Positions 26,398-34,249 of a DNA stretch of 49,345 nt are shown here, in pieces. Under the pieces are notes generated by a model. That model ran no database searches. It had not been told where the DNA came from and saw nothing but the letters and a program-made list of their open reading frames with translations. Positions within the stretch are counted from its first letter, which is position 1. Every line of letters starts with the position of its first letter. The position numbers and the translations under genes were made by a program. The DNA comes from Vicinamibacteraceae bacterium (GTDB lineage: Bacteria > Acidobacteriota > Vicinamibacteria > Marinacidobacterales > Marinacidobacteraceae), in NCBI GenBank assembly GCA_012271265.1, contig JAAXGQ010000045.1, positions 1 through 49,345 on the forward strand. Direction: 5' to 3'.

Positions 26398-27123
26398 ATG
26401 AATCGCAGACTCTTGCTGAAGGCGACCGCCGCGGTGGGCGGGGCCGGGATCCTGGGCATCAACGACCGGGCCGAGGCGCTTGAACACGAGATGATCCGCC
26501 TGCTCGAGGCGCCGGAGCGGCCCCCGCTCCGCCGCTCCGAGGACGAAACGCCGCTCTCGGTCATGCCGGAGAAGCCGACGCTGGTGGACTTCTTCGAGCA
26601 CCGTTTCGCGCCGGCGTCGCACATCCTGCAGAGCGCGACCCGGGCGATGAACCACGGGATGAGCGAGGAGATCGTGCTGGCGTGCCTCCTTCATGACATC
26701 TCCGTCTCCAACCTGGTGCGCGCCGACCACGGCTGGTGGTGCGCCCAGATGATCGAGCCGTACGTCCCGGAACGGGTCTCCTGGGCGATCCGCTACCACC
26801 AGGCGCTGCGGTTCTTTCCCGACCCGGCGGTGGACTACGAGTACCCGGAGATGTACGTGCGGATGTTCGGCGCCGACCACGAGCCGGAGCCCTACATCAA
26901 GGCCGCCCACAACTACGCCCGAAACCACAAGTGGTACATGGACGCGCGATCCATCACCATTCACGACGACTACAGCTTCGAGCGGGATGCGAAGGTCTCG
27001 ATCGAGCCGTTCATCGACATCATCGGGCGCCACTTCAAGCAGCCCAGGGAAGGACTCGGTTTCGACAACAGTCCGGTGGCGCACATGTGGCGCACCATGA
27101 TCAACCCCCGGCGCCGCCTGTAG
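26398..27123 (+). CDS. Exported HD-domain protein (phosphohydrolase or PhnZ-like oxygenase fold)
   Basis: This 241-aa protein has a twin-arginine-like start (NRRLLLKATAAVGG). The HD pattern is His75 (SHILQSA), His99-Asp100 (CLLHD), His111 (ADHGWW) and His134 (IRYHQALRF), in the order seen in PhnZ/TmpB-type mixed-valence diiron oxygenases and some HD phosphohydrolases. The His normally three residues after HD in PhnZ relatives is not obvious here. An exported HD protein is unusual. RBS GGAGGACCTGAACC precedes the ATG. The gene's last 23 bp overlap the convergent permease gene. The reaction cannot be settled from sequence. Confidence 0.65.
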   Translation: MNRRLLLKATAAVGGAGILGINDRAEALEHEMIRLLEAPERPPLRRSEDETPLSVMPEKPTLVDFFEHRFAPASHILQSATRAMNHGMSEEIVLACLLHDISVSNLVRADHGWWCAQMIEPYVPERVSWAIRYHQALRFFPDPAVDYEYPEMYVRMFGADHEPEPYIKAAHNYARNHKWYMDARSITIHDDYSFERDAKVSIEPFIDIIGRHFKQPREGLGFDNSPVAHMWRTMINPRRRL

Positions 27124-28450
27124 GGCCGCCCGGCCCCGGTCGAAGCGCCGGCTGTCCCCGCCCGTGAATGGGGAAGTAGGCGAGAGCGCCCGCAGCCGCG
27201 GTGGCCAGCCCCAGGAGTGACTCGTAGGGCCGCTCCAGAACGCTGTAGCCGAGCGCCCACCCGCTCATTCCCAGGAAGAAGAGCGGCGTCAGTGGATAGA
27301 GCGGCGTCCGGAACCGGCCCCGCAGCGCGCCGGCCACCCGGCCGCGGCGGAGGACGAACACGCCGGCGACGGTGAGGGCGGTCATGAGGCCCAGCGTGAA
27401 TCCCGCATAGAGCAGGATCTGCTCGAAAGTGCCCGAGTAGAGCAGAATGAGGCTCACGGCGAGCTGGACGACCAGCGCCCGATGGGGCACGCCGCCCCGA
27501 CTCGCGCGGCCCAGCACCCCCAGCCAGGGCTCGTCCTCGCCCATGGCCTTGACCACGCGCGGTCCCAGGAACACCATCGCGCTCACTGTGGACGCCAGGA
27601 CGATGGCCAGGAAGCCGGACATCACCCGGCCGCCCGCCTCGCCAAGAATCCGCTCGGCAGCGAGATAGCCGATCTCGACCTGTCCCGCGAGGAGGGACAG
27701 CGGCACGGTGCGAAGGATCACCAGGTTCACCAGCACGTAGAGCACGGTCACGATGAGCGTCCCGCCGACCAGGGCGTGGGCGAGTTTTTCCGGGCGGCGG
27801 AGGTCCCCGACGATGTAGGCTGCGGCGTTCCAGCCGGTATAGGCGTAGGACACGAAAACCAGCGAAACGGCGAAACCGGGGCTCGCCATCATGGCCAGGT
27901 CCCCGGGCATGAACCGCACCGGCTCGGCAACTCCGCCGGCGACGAAGCCGAGGCCGCAGAACCCGACGACCAGGAGGATCTTGGCGCCGGTGAGGAGGTT
28001 GTTCACCCCCGCGCCCCAACCCACCGGAAACGAGTGGACCACCGTGAAAAGGACCACCACTCCGGCGGCGAAATGCGTCGCGTGGATGCCGGGCATGAGC
28101 GGCCGCGCGTAGTCCGCCATGGCGGCCGCGGCGAGGGCCGTCGGAGCCGCGAATCCCACCGTCGCCGAGACAACCCCGGCGGCGAAGCCCAACGCCGGGT
28201 GAAACGTCCGCCGGAGCAGGTTGTACTCCCCTCCGGAGCGGGGGAACGCGGCCCCGAGCTCGCCGTAGACCATCGCCCCGGCCAGCGCCACCAGGCCGCC
28301 GGCCACCCAGAGCATGAGGGCGGGGAATTGCGACGGGACGACCGCGACCTGAAACCCAAGGCTGGTAAAGACGCCCGTGCCGATCATGTTCGCCACGACG
28401 AACAGGGCCGCCGTCGCGAGCGAGAGCCCGGCGCCCCGACGCGTGGTCAT
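27101..28450 (-). CDS. APC-superfamily amino acid permease
   Basis: This 449-aa protein has about 12 predicted membrane helices. The first helix carries the APC substrate motif NMIGTGVFTSLG, and helix 2-3 shows GELGAAFPRSGGEYNLLRRTF, the classic 'GEL…P.sGG.Y..l' signature. The family imports or exchanges amino acids or polyamines with protons or antiporter substrates. The location between a D-amino-acid-oxidase-like enzyme and a RidA lipoprotein suggests it imports amino acids or keto-acid-derived products. It overlaps the convergent HD gene by 23 bp at its 3' end. Confidence 0.9.
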   Translation of the reverse strand: MTTRRGAGLSLATAALFVVANMIGTGVFTSLGFQVAVVPSQFPALMLWVAGGLVALAGAMVYGELGAAFPRSGGEYNLLRRTFHPALGFAAGVVSATVGFAAPTALAAAAMADYARPLMPGIHATHFAAGVVVLFTVVHSFPVGWGAGVNNLLTGAKILLVVGFCGLGFVAGGVAEPVRFMPGDLAMMASPGFAVSLVFVSYAYTGWNAAAYIVGDLRRPEKLAHALVGGTLIVTVLYVLVNLVILRTVPLSLLAGQVEIGYLAAERILGEAGGRVMSGFLAIVLASTVSAMVFLGPRVVKAMGEDEPWLGVLGRASRGGVPHRALVVQLAVSLILLYSGTFEQILLYAGFTLGLMTALTVAGVFVLRRGRVAGALRGRFRTPLYPLTPLFFLGMSGWALGYSVLERPYESLLGLATAAAGALAYFPIHGRGQPALRPGPGGPTGGAGG

Positions 28451-28562
28451 GCGCGCACTTCCCGGCGGCTGCGGATCACGGGCGGAGGCGCCGCCCCGTC
28501 ACCCCGCCCGCTGCCGGGGCGCGCGGAGGCGGGCGATGCGACTGCTGCGTTTTGGCGAGGGT

Positions 28563-29054
28563 TCAGCGGGAGGCGATCATGGCGATCTCGACGAGAGCGC
28601 CCAGGGGGATCGCCGCTACGGCGACGGTGGTGCGGGCGGGAGGAATGGCGCCCTCCGGGAAGTACGAGGCATACACCTCGTTCATGGCCGCGAAGTCGTT
28701 CACGTCCTGGAGGAAGACGTTCGTGTTGACCACGTGTTCGAAGCCCAGCCCGGCTTCACGGAGCACCGCCTGGAGGTTCTGCATGACCTGCTCCGTCTGC
28801 GCCGCGATGTCCCCGTCCACGAGGCCGCTGCCGTCCGGGTTCAGCGCGATCTGGCCGGCGAGGAACACCAGCCCCCCGGTGTCCACGCCCGAGGAATACG
28901 GGCCGACCGGCGTGATCTGACCGCTCAGGCGGGTCTTGTCCGGTCCGGCCGCCTCGGCTTCCGGAGCCGGAGCCGGCGGAGCACAGGCGAGGCCTGCTCC
29001 CAGGGGGACCAGGACGCCGAGTGCGATAGCGGTGCGGAACGGGCAATCGGACAT
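28563..29054 (-). CDS. RidA-family lipoprotein
   Basis: The protein is 163 aa from ATG 29054, with GGGAGG 10 nt upstream; the ORF-track start 29138 extends into the divergent promoter. A lipoprotein signal ends in GLAC (Cys24), then an Ala/Pro/Glu linker. The RidA domain (about residues 42-163) has GPYSSGV, LAGQIALNP, the catalytic Arg141 in PPARTTV and Glu156 in ALVEI. RidA proteins hydrolyse reactive enamine/imine intermediates to keto acids and are normally cytosolic. An exported, lipid-anchored version would act on imines formed outside the cytoplasm, such as by the nearby oxidase. Confidence 0.88.
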   Translation of the reverse strand: MSDCPFRTAIALGVLVPLGAGLACAPPAPAPEAEAAGPDKTRLSGQITPVGPYSSGVDTGGLVFLAGQIALNPDGSGLVDGDIAAQTEQVMQNLQAVLREAGLGFEHVVNTNVFLQDVNDFAAMNEVYASYFPEGAIPPARTTVAVAAIPLGALVEIAMIASR

Positions 29055-29122
29055 GGACGGAAAACCTCCCGGGTGGTGCTGGCGGTGGCCGGCGGATCGT
29101 AACCGCGAGCGTGAGCCGCCGC

Positions 29123-29128
29123 TACGAT
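29123..29128 (+). promoter_or_regulatory. -10 box TACGAT, leaderless promoter candidate
   Basis: TACGAT lies 8 nt before ATG 29137, with no Shine-Dalgarno between. Confidence 0.4.
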
Positions 29129-29136
29129 CCCGCCCC

Positions 29137-29649
29137 ATGTGGCATCACCCCGGACGCGACGAATGCGCCCCCTACTACCAGGACGTGATCCGGCTGGTAC
29201 CCGAGGGGCACCTGGTGAAAACCGCGGTGGCCGAAATGGTGGCGCTTCGCCGTCTCCTCGAGGGTGTCGGGGACGAGGCGGCTTCCCGAGGCTACGCGCC
29301 GGGGAAGTGGTCGATCAAGGAGACCGTCGGCCACGTCGCGGACGTGGAACGGATCATGGCGGTCAGGGCCCTCTGCTTCGCCCGCGGCGAGCAGGCCCCG
29401 TTCCCGGGGATGGACCAGGACCCGTACGCCGCGATGGCCGCGCACGGGAAGCGTTCCCTGCCCTCGCTTCTCGATGAGTTGGAGTCGGTGCGGGGGGCGA
29501 CGGTCAGCCTGATGCGCTCGTTCGGTCCGGAGGAGCTGGCCCGCACCGGAACGGCGAGCGGCTTCGGCTTCACGGTGCGCGCCCTGTGCTTCCACACCGT
29601 GGGCCACGCGATCCACCACCGACGCATCATCGCGTCGCGCTACCTCTGA
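29137..29649 (+). CDS. DinB-family protein
   Basis: The protein is 170 aa from ATG 29137; the ORF-track start 28936 overlaps the RidA gene. It is an all-helical four-helix bundle with the DinB metal triad pattern: His in KETVGHVADVE (helix 2) and two His in HTVGHAIHH (near the C-terminus). APGKWSIKE is the usual 'p.kWs..e' family motif. DinB/YfiT proteins bind a divalent metal and several act as thiol-dependent transferases or hydrolases; the substrate here is unknown. It is probably cytosolic. Its last 23 bp overlap the convergent MFS gene. Confidence 0.85.
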   Translation: MWHHPGRDECAPYYQDVIRLVPEGHLVKTAVAEMVALRRLLEGVGDEAASRGYAPGKWSIKETVGHVADVERIMAVRALCFARGEQAPFPGMDQDPYAAMAAHGKRSLPSLLDELESVRGATVSLMRSFGPEELARTGTASGFGFTVRALCFHTVGHAIHHRRIIASRYL

Positions 29650-30898
29650 GGCCGGCAAGTCCCGCCGGGCGAATCCGGGCGCTCCACAGGAGGGTCCCGG
29701 CCCCGAGCGGGAGGAGGCCCACGGCTGCCGCGGTCCACGCGACGCCGGAATAGCCGACCGCGGCCATGAGGACTCCGGAAGCCGCGCTCCCCGACGCGGC
29801 CACTGCCCAGTTCAGGGAATCGGCGCGACGCTGCCGGACCAGCTTCCCGGCCGGATCCCCGCCGCGCGCGAGAACGGTGCTCGCCGCCACGAAGGCCAGA
29901 CTCCAGCCCAGCCCCAGGAGGGCAAGCGCCACGCCGAGCGATACCCCGACTCCCGGTGTCAGCGCCCCCAGCAGCCCGGCAGTCACGACCGCTGCCCCGC
30001 CGCCGAGCACCACGATCGCCGGACCGAGCCGGTCACAGAGCCAGCCCACCACCGGGGCCAGGCCGAACATGCCGAAAACGTGGCCCCCCATGATCACGGC
30101 GAGCGCGTCCAGCGAGCCGCCCCGTCCCATGACCACGACCGGCGTCATGGTCATCATGAGCATCATCGCCGCCTGCGCCCCCACCATGGCGACGACGGCG
30201 GCGGCGAGGCCAGGCGCTGACGGGCCGGACGCCGTCGCCGGTCCCGGCGGGGGCAACGCGGGCCGCGGCGGGCGAAACGCGGGTCGCGGCCGGGCGCGGA
30301 GGGCGCGGACCCGCCGCAGCGACCGGCTACGGAAGAGAATCACCGCGCAGGCACCGAAGAGGAGCGCCGCCGCGAGATAGGCCAGCGGGATCGAGGCATT
30401 CCCTGAGGAGCCGGCCAGCCGCCCGATTCCGCCGAGGAGGACCGGCCCGGCAAAGCTGCTCACCGCGGCCATCCACACGACAAAGCCGATGGCCCGACCC
30501 TGGCGGCGAGGCGGGAAGAGCAGCGCCGCTGCGAAACGGATCAGGTGGTACGCGGCGTAGCCGGCGCCAAGCAGGACGGCACCCCCGACATAGACGAGAA
30601 ACGGAGCGCCGCGCCAGGCGGCAAAGGCCGGCACGAGCGCAGCCGCCGCGGCAACGCCAAGACCGAGACCGAAAGCGGCTGGCCGGCCGAGACGCGGGAT
30701 CATGCGGGAGATCAACGGCGTGCCGAGGGCCATCCCCAGGGTGATCAGGGCGGAGGGAACGCCGATCCACACCGAGCCTGGCAGGTAGCGGGCGGACAAC
30801 ACCGGCGTCACCGTGATGACCAGCAGGAAGCCGGTGGAGGCGAGCACCGCGACGCCGAGCAGGACGACGAACGCCCGGAGCGGCGCCCGGAGCGGCAT
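29627..30898 (-). CDS. Major facilitator superfamily transporter
   Basis: This 423-aa protein has about 12 membrane helices in two halves separated by a basic central loop (FRSRSLRRVRALRARPRPAF, about residues 190-210). Helix 2-3 carries GTPLISRMIPRLGRP, the MFS motif-A-like loop, and its counterpart after helix 8 is VVGWLCDRLGP. Substrate is unknown; export of small molecules is the commonest role for such short MFS proteins. It begins 29 bp after the stop of the hydrolase-like lipoprotein gene on the same strand, so they are likely co-transcribed from the structured leader upstream. Confidence 0.85.
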   Translation of the reverse strand: MPLRAPLRAFVVLLGVAVLASTGFLLVITVTPVLSARYLPGSVWIGVPSALITLGMALGTPLISRMIPRLGRPAAFGLGLGVAAAAALVPAFAAWRGAPFLVYVGGAVLLGAGYAAYHLIRFAAALLFPPRRQGRAIGFVVWMAAVSSFAGPVLLGGIGRLAGSSGNASIPLAYLAAALLFGACAVILFRSRSLRRVRALRARPRPAFRPPRPALPPPGPATASGPSAPGLAAAVVAMVGAQAAMMLMMTMTPVVVMGRGGSLDALAVIMGGHVFGMFGLAPVVGWLCDRLGPAIVVLGGGAAVVTAGLLGALTPGVGVSLGVALALLGLGWSLAFVAASTVLARGGDPAGKLVRQRRADSLNWAVAASGSAASGVLMAAVGYSGVAWTAAAVGLLPLGAGTLLWSARIRPAGLAGLRGSATR

Positions 30899-30927
30899 CC
30901 CGGAGAGAGGGGCGGACCGGAGCGGAG

Positions 30928-32079
30928 CTACGGGGCTCCGTCCAGCGCGAAGCGGGCCGCGAGGTCAGCGAGAGCCCGGCGGGACGCGTCGCCGAGGCCA
31001 CGCCCGCTGCCAAGGGCTTCCTGTTCCCCCGGGGAGAGTCCGACTTCGGCGGCCCAGGCCTGGAACTCCTCGAGGGCGTCGTCGCCGGGGCCGACCCGCC
31101 AGGCCCCGTCCACGAGCCGCAGCTCATGCAGCGGCGCGCCCCCGGCCTCCTGGACCCGTTCCCGGAAGGCCAGGACTTCCGGAAGGACGAAGTCGTCCAT
31201 CGTTCCGACCACCTCGATCACCGGAATACGGAGCGCGGCCGGGGGGGCCGGGAGGACAGCGGCGGGCCCCGTCGCCACCGCGTCGAAGAAAGGCCAGAAG
31301 CGCGCGCCCCCGGAGCCGGTGCCCGCGGCCTCCTGGTAGCGGGCGCGGGCTTCGTCCGACTCCCGCCAGCGCTTCGCCAGTTCCAGACGGGTCTCGCGGC
31401 GGCGGGCGGCCGACGCTGGATCCCCGAGGTTGGCCGACACCAGCACTACGCCGTCGAAGGTGGGCTCGGCTGCCGACGCGGCGTAGCGGGCCAGTCCCCC
31501 GCCCTCCCCGTAGCCGAAGAGCACGAGGAAGTCGGGATCGCGCGCGAGGCGGGGCCGCACCTGGTCGAACATGAGGCGCGCAAAGGCCTCCACCAGGCGA
31601 TGGGCTTCGGGACCGGTTCCGAGTCCGGCCCGATCCAGGCTGGCCCAGGCAAAGCCCTGGTCAAGCGCCCACATCCCGACCAGGTCGTCGAGTTCGGTCG
31701 CGCCGCTGCCGAGCATCCGGCCTTCGGCGCCGCGGCGGATTCCCCCAACGCCCCGATGGGCGCCGATCACCAGCCCGCCGTTCCAGTCAGGCGGCCGCAT
31801 CGGAAGGCGGAGAACGAAGGGGCGGGCCGGCTCGCCGGTCGGCAGGGCGCGTCCGGGCGGCACCGAGGCGGCGAAGCCCTGCACCATCAGGGCGTCGCCG
31901 TAGGCGCGTCCGGGCAGGAGGGTCTCCCGGCCGGCGTGGATGTACAGATGAAGCCGGGCGTCGCATCCTGAGAGCGCGAGAGGCAGCAACGCTGCCGCGA
32001 GCAGGAACGGCACCCGCCGCGGCGCGGCCGGGCGCGAGGGACCGCGCGGAGGTCGGGAGCGGAAGGCCTCGCCGTACAC
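30928..32079 (-). CDS. Alpha/beta-hydrolase-like lipoprotein lacking the nucleophile serine
   Basis: I place the start at GTG 32079 (383 aa): GGGAG sits 5 nt upstream, whereas the ORF-track ATG 32118 has none. The signal PFLLAAALLPLALSGC gives a lipoprotein. WNGGLVIGAHRGVGG resembles an oxyanion-hole strand and FLVLFGYGEGGGLA the nucleophile elbow, but the expected Ser (G-x-S-x-G) is Gly, codon GGG. IPVIEVVGTMDDFVLPE could supply the Asp, and no clear catalytic His was checked. It resembles tannase/hydroxybutyrate-oligomer-hydrolase-like enzymes, probably a non-catalytic or mechanistically altered relative. An MFS gene follows 29 bp downstream. Confidence 0.65.
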   Translation of the reverse strand: MYGEAFRSRPPRGPSRPAAPRRVPFLLAAALLPLALSGCDARLHLYIHAGRETLLPGRAYGDALMVQGFAASVPPGRALPTGEPARPFVLRLPMRPPDWNGGLVIGAHRGVGGIRRGAEGRMLGSGATELDDLVGMWALDQGFAWASLDRAGLGTGPEAHRLVEAFARLMFDQVRPRLARDPDFLVLFGYGEGGGLARYAASAAEPTFDGVVLVSANLGDPASAARRRETRLELAKRWRESDEARARYQEAAGTGSGGARFWPFFDAVATGPAAVLPAPPAALRIPVIEVVGTMDDFVLPEVLAFRERVQEAGGAPLHELRLVDGAWRVGPGDDALEEFQAWAAEVGLSPGEQEALGSGRGLGDASRRALADLAARFALDGAP

Positions 32080-32082
32080 AGA

Positions 32083-32211
32083 AACTCCCGAGGTCCCTGG
32101 TGAGGCTTCAGGCCTCATGCAGCGCGCTGGGCCGGCAGCAGGGGTCGCGAACGACCCGATCCGGATCCGGCCCCGCTGACCTGCCTGGGAGTGGTCAGGA
32201 CCTCGGGAGTT
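32083..32211 (-). ncRNA. Structured leader RNA, riboswitch/attenuator-like candidate
   Basis: On the minus strand AACTCCCGAGGTCC (from 32211) is perfectly complementary to GGACCTCGGGAGTT (ending 32083), a 14-bp closing stem around about 100 nt. Inside are TGACC…GGTCA, GGGCCGG…CCGGCCC enclosing GGGTCG-TTCG-CGACCC, and TGAGGC-CTGAA-GCCTCA. Together they form a multi-branched junction. The 3' arm contains the Shine-Dalgarno GGGAG of the lipoprotein gene, and the 5' arm is the end of a small upstream ORF. I recognise no known riboswitch family. Confidence 0.55.
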
Positions 32212-32251
32212 CGTCCGGTTGCGTCGGGGATTGGTCCGGCGGTGCGTTCAT
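32195..32251 (-). CDS. 18-aa upstream ORF / candidate leader peptide
   Basis: ATG 32251 is preceded at 6 nt by AAGGGGG. The peptide would be MNAPPDQSPTQPDELPRS, rich in Pro. Its last four or five codons form the 5' arm of the leader stem and its stop is immediately after. A translating ribosome would therefore prevent the stem that hides the downstream ribosome-binding site. The ORF is too short for the track. Whether it is translated is unproven. Confidence 0.45.
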   Translation of the reverse strand: MNAPPDQSPTQPDELPRS

Positions 32252-32293
32252 TTCCGACCCCCTTTGTGAACGAAGGTTTCTGCCGACGGGTCG

Positions 32294-32324
32294 GTTATAG
32301 CACAGTCCGCAGCGTCCGCGTCAA
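32294..32324 (-). promoter_or_regulatory. Sigma-70-like promoter for the leader/lipoprotein transcript
   Basis: TTGACG (32324-32319) and TATAAC (32299-32294) on the minus strand are separated by 19 bp, just past the stop of the upstream amidohydrolase. The spacing is longer than optimal. Transcripts would carry the upstream ORF and structured leader. Confidence 0.5.
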
Positions 32325-32329
32325 GCGCG

Positions 32330-34171
32330 TCACTCCGGCAGGGCTCCGTGCTCGACCTTGCCCTCGACCATCGTCGCCACGATCCTCTCGCGCATGGTGA
32401 AGAGGAGCTCCGGATCCTCCTCCAGCACATCCAGTCCGGGCAGGTCGAGGACGACCAGATCGGCCAGCTTTCCGGGTTCGAGGCTGCCCCGCTCGTCCTC
32501 CTCGTGCGTCAGCCACGCGCCGTTGAAGGTGTACGAGCGCAGCGCCTCGGCGATGGTCACCGTCTCGTCCTCGCCGTAGGCGACCCCGGTCGTCTGGTCC
32601 CTGCGGGTGAGGAGCGCGAAAAAGCCCATCCACGGGTTGTGTGTGGTGACGCCATAGTCGGAACCGGAGGCCATGATCACCCCGCCCCGCATGTAGGTGC
32701 GGAAAGGCTGGAGGCGGGCCATGCGCTCCTGACCGGAGTTCGCCGCAAACGAGAGACCCTGCTGCCAGTTGAAGACCGGATTCGTGGCGGCGGCGATCCC
32801 GTAGCGGGCCATGTCCTCGAGCATCCGGGTCTTCGGCTCGATGGGGAAGTAGGCATGGATCACGCTCCAGCGCAGGTCGGGCATCAGGGCGTCGCCGCCC
32901 GCCTCGGCGCGCATCTCGTCGATCAGCTTCATGTAGAGATCCACGGTCTGACGCATCGCCTGATCACCGCAACTGTGGGTGTGGAGGTCCCAGCCGTGGG
33001 CGCGGATGGCGCGGTACTGCGCCTCGCGCACTTCGTAGTCGCGCACGACCGGGTTGCCGAAGTTCTGTTCCCCCTCGAGTTCATCCCACATGTGGAACGG
33101 CTCGGACATCCAGGCGCTGCGGGTGCCGACCCCCCCGTCGCCGTAGACCTTGACGCCGCGCCAGCGCAGGAAGCGGTCCCCCAGGTTGTTGACCTTGATC
33201 CCGTCAAGGTGCGCGGAGATCACCGCCGGCGGGTGGGTGTTGAAGGTGCCTTCGTAAACGGCCGAGATCCGCATCCGCAGGAAGCCCCGGTTCGCCGCTT
33301 CCTGGTAGATGCGCATGTTGTGCCCCATCCGCGAAGAGGGATCGATGATCGCAGTCACGCCGAGGGCCAGCATCTCGGCCACCCCGAGCCGGACGCTCTC
33401 CACCTCGTCCTCGAAGTCGGCCGGCGGCGGACGCTCCGTCACCAGGCGGGAGGCGATGGCTCCAAGGAAGATCCCGGTCGGGATTTCGCGGGTCACCGTC
33501 TCGCCGTCAATCTCCAGCTCCCGCTCGCCGCGAACGATCTGGTCCTCGAAGGTGAAGTCGGAAGGGTCCTCGAGCCACCAGGCCGGCCAGGTTGCCGGGT
33601 CCTCGTCGCGAATGCCCATCCGGCGGAACACCTCGGTGTTCACCGCCACGCCGCGGTAGACCCGATAGAGTGCCACCGGGTTCGCCGGGGCCGCTTCGTC
33701 GAGCTGCCAGCGCGTCACCATGGTCGGGTACTTGAACTGATCCCAGCGCCGGCCGACCACCCAGCCGCCGTCGGCGCCGACCCCTTCCGCCATGCGGGAA
33801 CGGACCTCGGCCACGATGTCCTCGGCCGACTCGGCGTAGCTGAGCTCCACGCCGCTGGTGATGTCGTTCCCAAGCGGCAGGAAGTGGATGTGGGAATCCT
33901 GGAGGCCGGGAATGACCGTCTTTCCGGTGAGGTCCACGTTCCGGGTCGCCGGCCCGGCCAGGGCGGCGACGGCGGCGGCGCTCCCGGCCGCCACCACCCG
34001 ACCATCCTTGATCGCCAGGGCTTCCACGATCCTGTCTTCGGCGTCCACGGTGCGGATCTCGGCCCCGGTGAGGATCCGATCCGGCTCCGGCGTCCACTGG
34101 GCGACCGCGGGACCGGGGAGAGACCCCAGCAAGACAACGGGTACGGCGAAACGAAGCCGACGAGTCATCAT
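32330..34171 (-). CDS. Secreted YtcJ-type amidohydrolase (amidohydrolase family 3)
   Basis: This 613-aa protein has a signal peptide (RRLRFAVPVVLLGSLPGPAVAQ). The composite beta-sandwich domain (ADGRVVAAG-like AIKDGRVVAAGS) precedes the TIM barrel. Metal-site motifs are DSHIHFLP (His-x-His), KVYGDGG (the 'Lys/Asp-Gly' position), HTHSCGDQAM, SVIHAYFP and ASGSDYGV (Asp). The reaction type is hydrolysis of amide-like bonds at a one- or two-metal centre; the substrate is unknown. ATG-ATG at 34171/34168; TAGAGT lies 10 nt upstream. It is divergent from a second member of the same family 79 bp away. Confidence 0.87.
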   Translation of the reverse strand: MMTRRLRFAVPVVLLGSLPGPAVAQWTPEPDRILTGAEIRTVDAEDRIVEALAIKDGRVVAAGSAAAVAALAGPATRNVDLTGKTVIPGLQDSHIHFLPLGNDITSGVELSYAESAEDIVAEVRSRMAEGVGADGGWVVGRRWDQFKYPTMVTRWQLDEAAPANPVALYRVYRGVAVNTEVFRRMGIRDEDPATWPAWWLEDPSDFTFEDQIVRGERELEIDGETVTREIPTGIFLGAIASRLVTERPPPADFEDEVESVRLGVAEMLALGVTAIIDPSSRMGHNMRIYQEAANRGFLRMRISAVYEGTFNTHPPAVISAHLDGIKVNNLGDRFLRWRGVKVYGDGGVGTRSAWMSEPFHMWDELEGEQNFGNPVVRDYEVREAQYRAIRAHGWDLHTHSCGDQAMRQTVDLYMKLIDEMRAEAGGDALMPDLRWSVIHAYFPIEPKTRMLEDMARYGIAAATNPVFNWQQGLSFAANSGQERMARLQPFRTYMRGGVIMASGSDYGVTTHNPWMGFFALLTRRDQTTGVAYGEDETVTIAEALRSYTFNGAWLTHEEDERGSLEPGKLADLVVLDLPGLDVLEEDPELLFTMRERIVATMVEGKVEHGALPE

Positions 34172-34181
34172 GGCCTCGCGG

Positions 34182-34187
34182 ACTCTA
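34182..34187 (-). promoter_or_regulatory. -10-like box TAGAGT before amidohydrolase gene
   Basis: On the minus strand TAGAGT lies 10 nt before the ATG at 34171. Confidence 0.35.
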
Positions 34188-34249
34188 CCGCCGGTCCAGT
34201 CAGAATTCCGGCGTTACCCTGCCCGACTCCGCCCGGAGAAGGAGTTCCC

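Noticed and set aside
32083-32211. MITE (14-bp terminal inverted repeats)
   Set aside because: Flanking bases show no target-site duplication, and the arms coincide with a ribosome-binding site and an ORF end, so a regulatory RNA is preferred. A genome search could reverse this.
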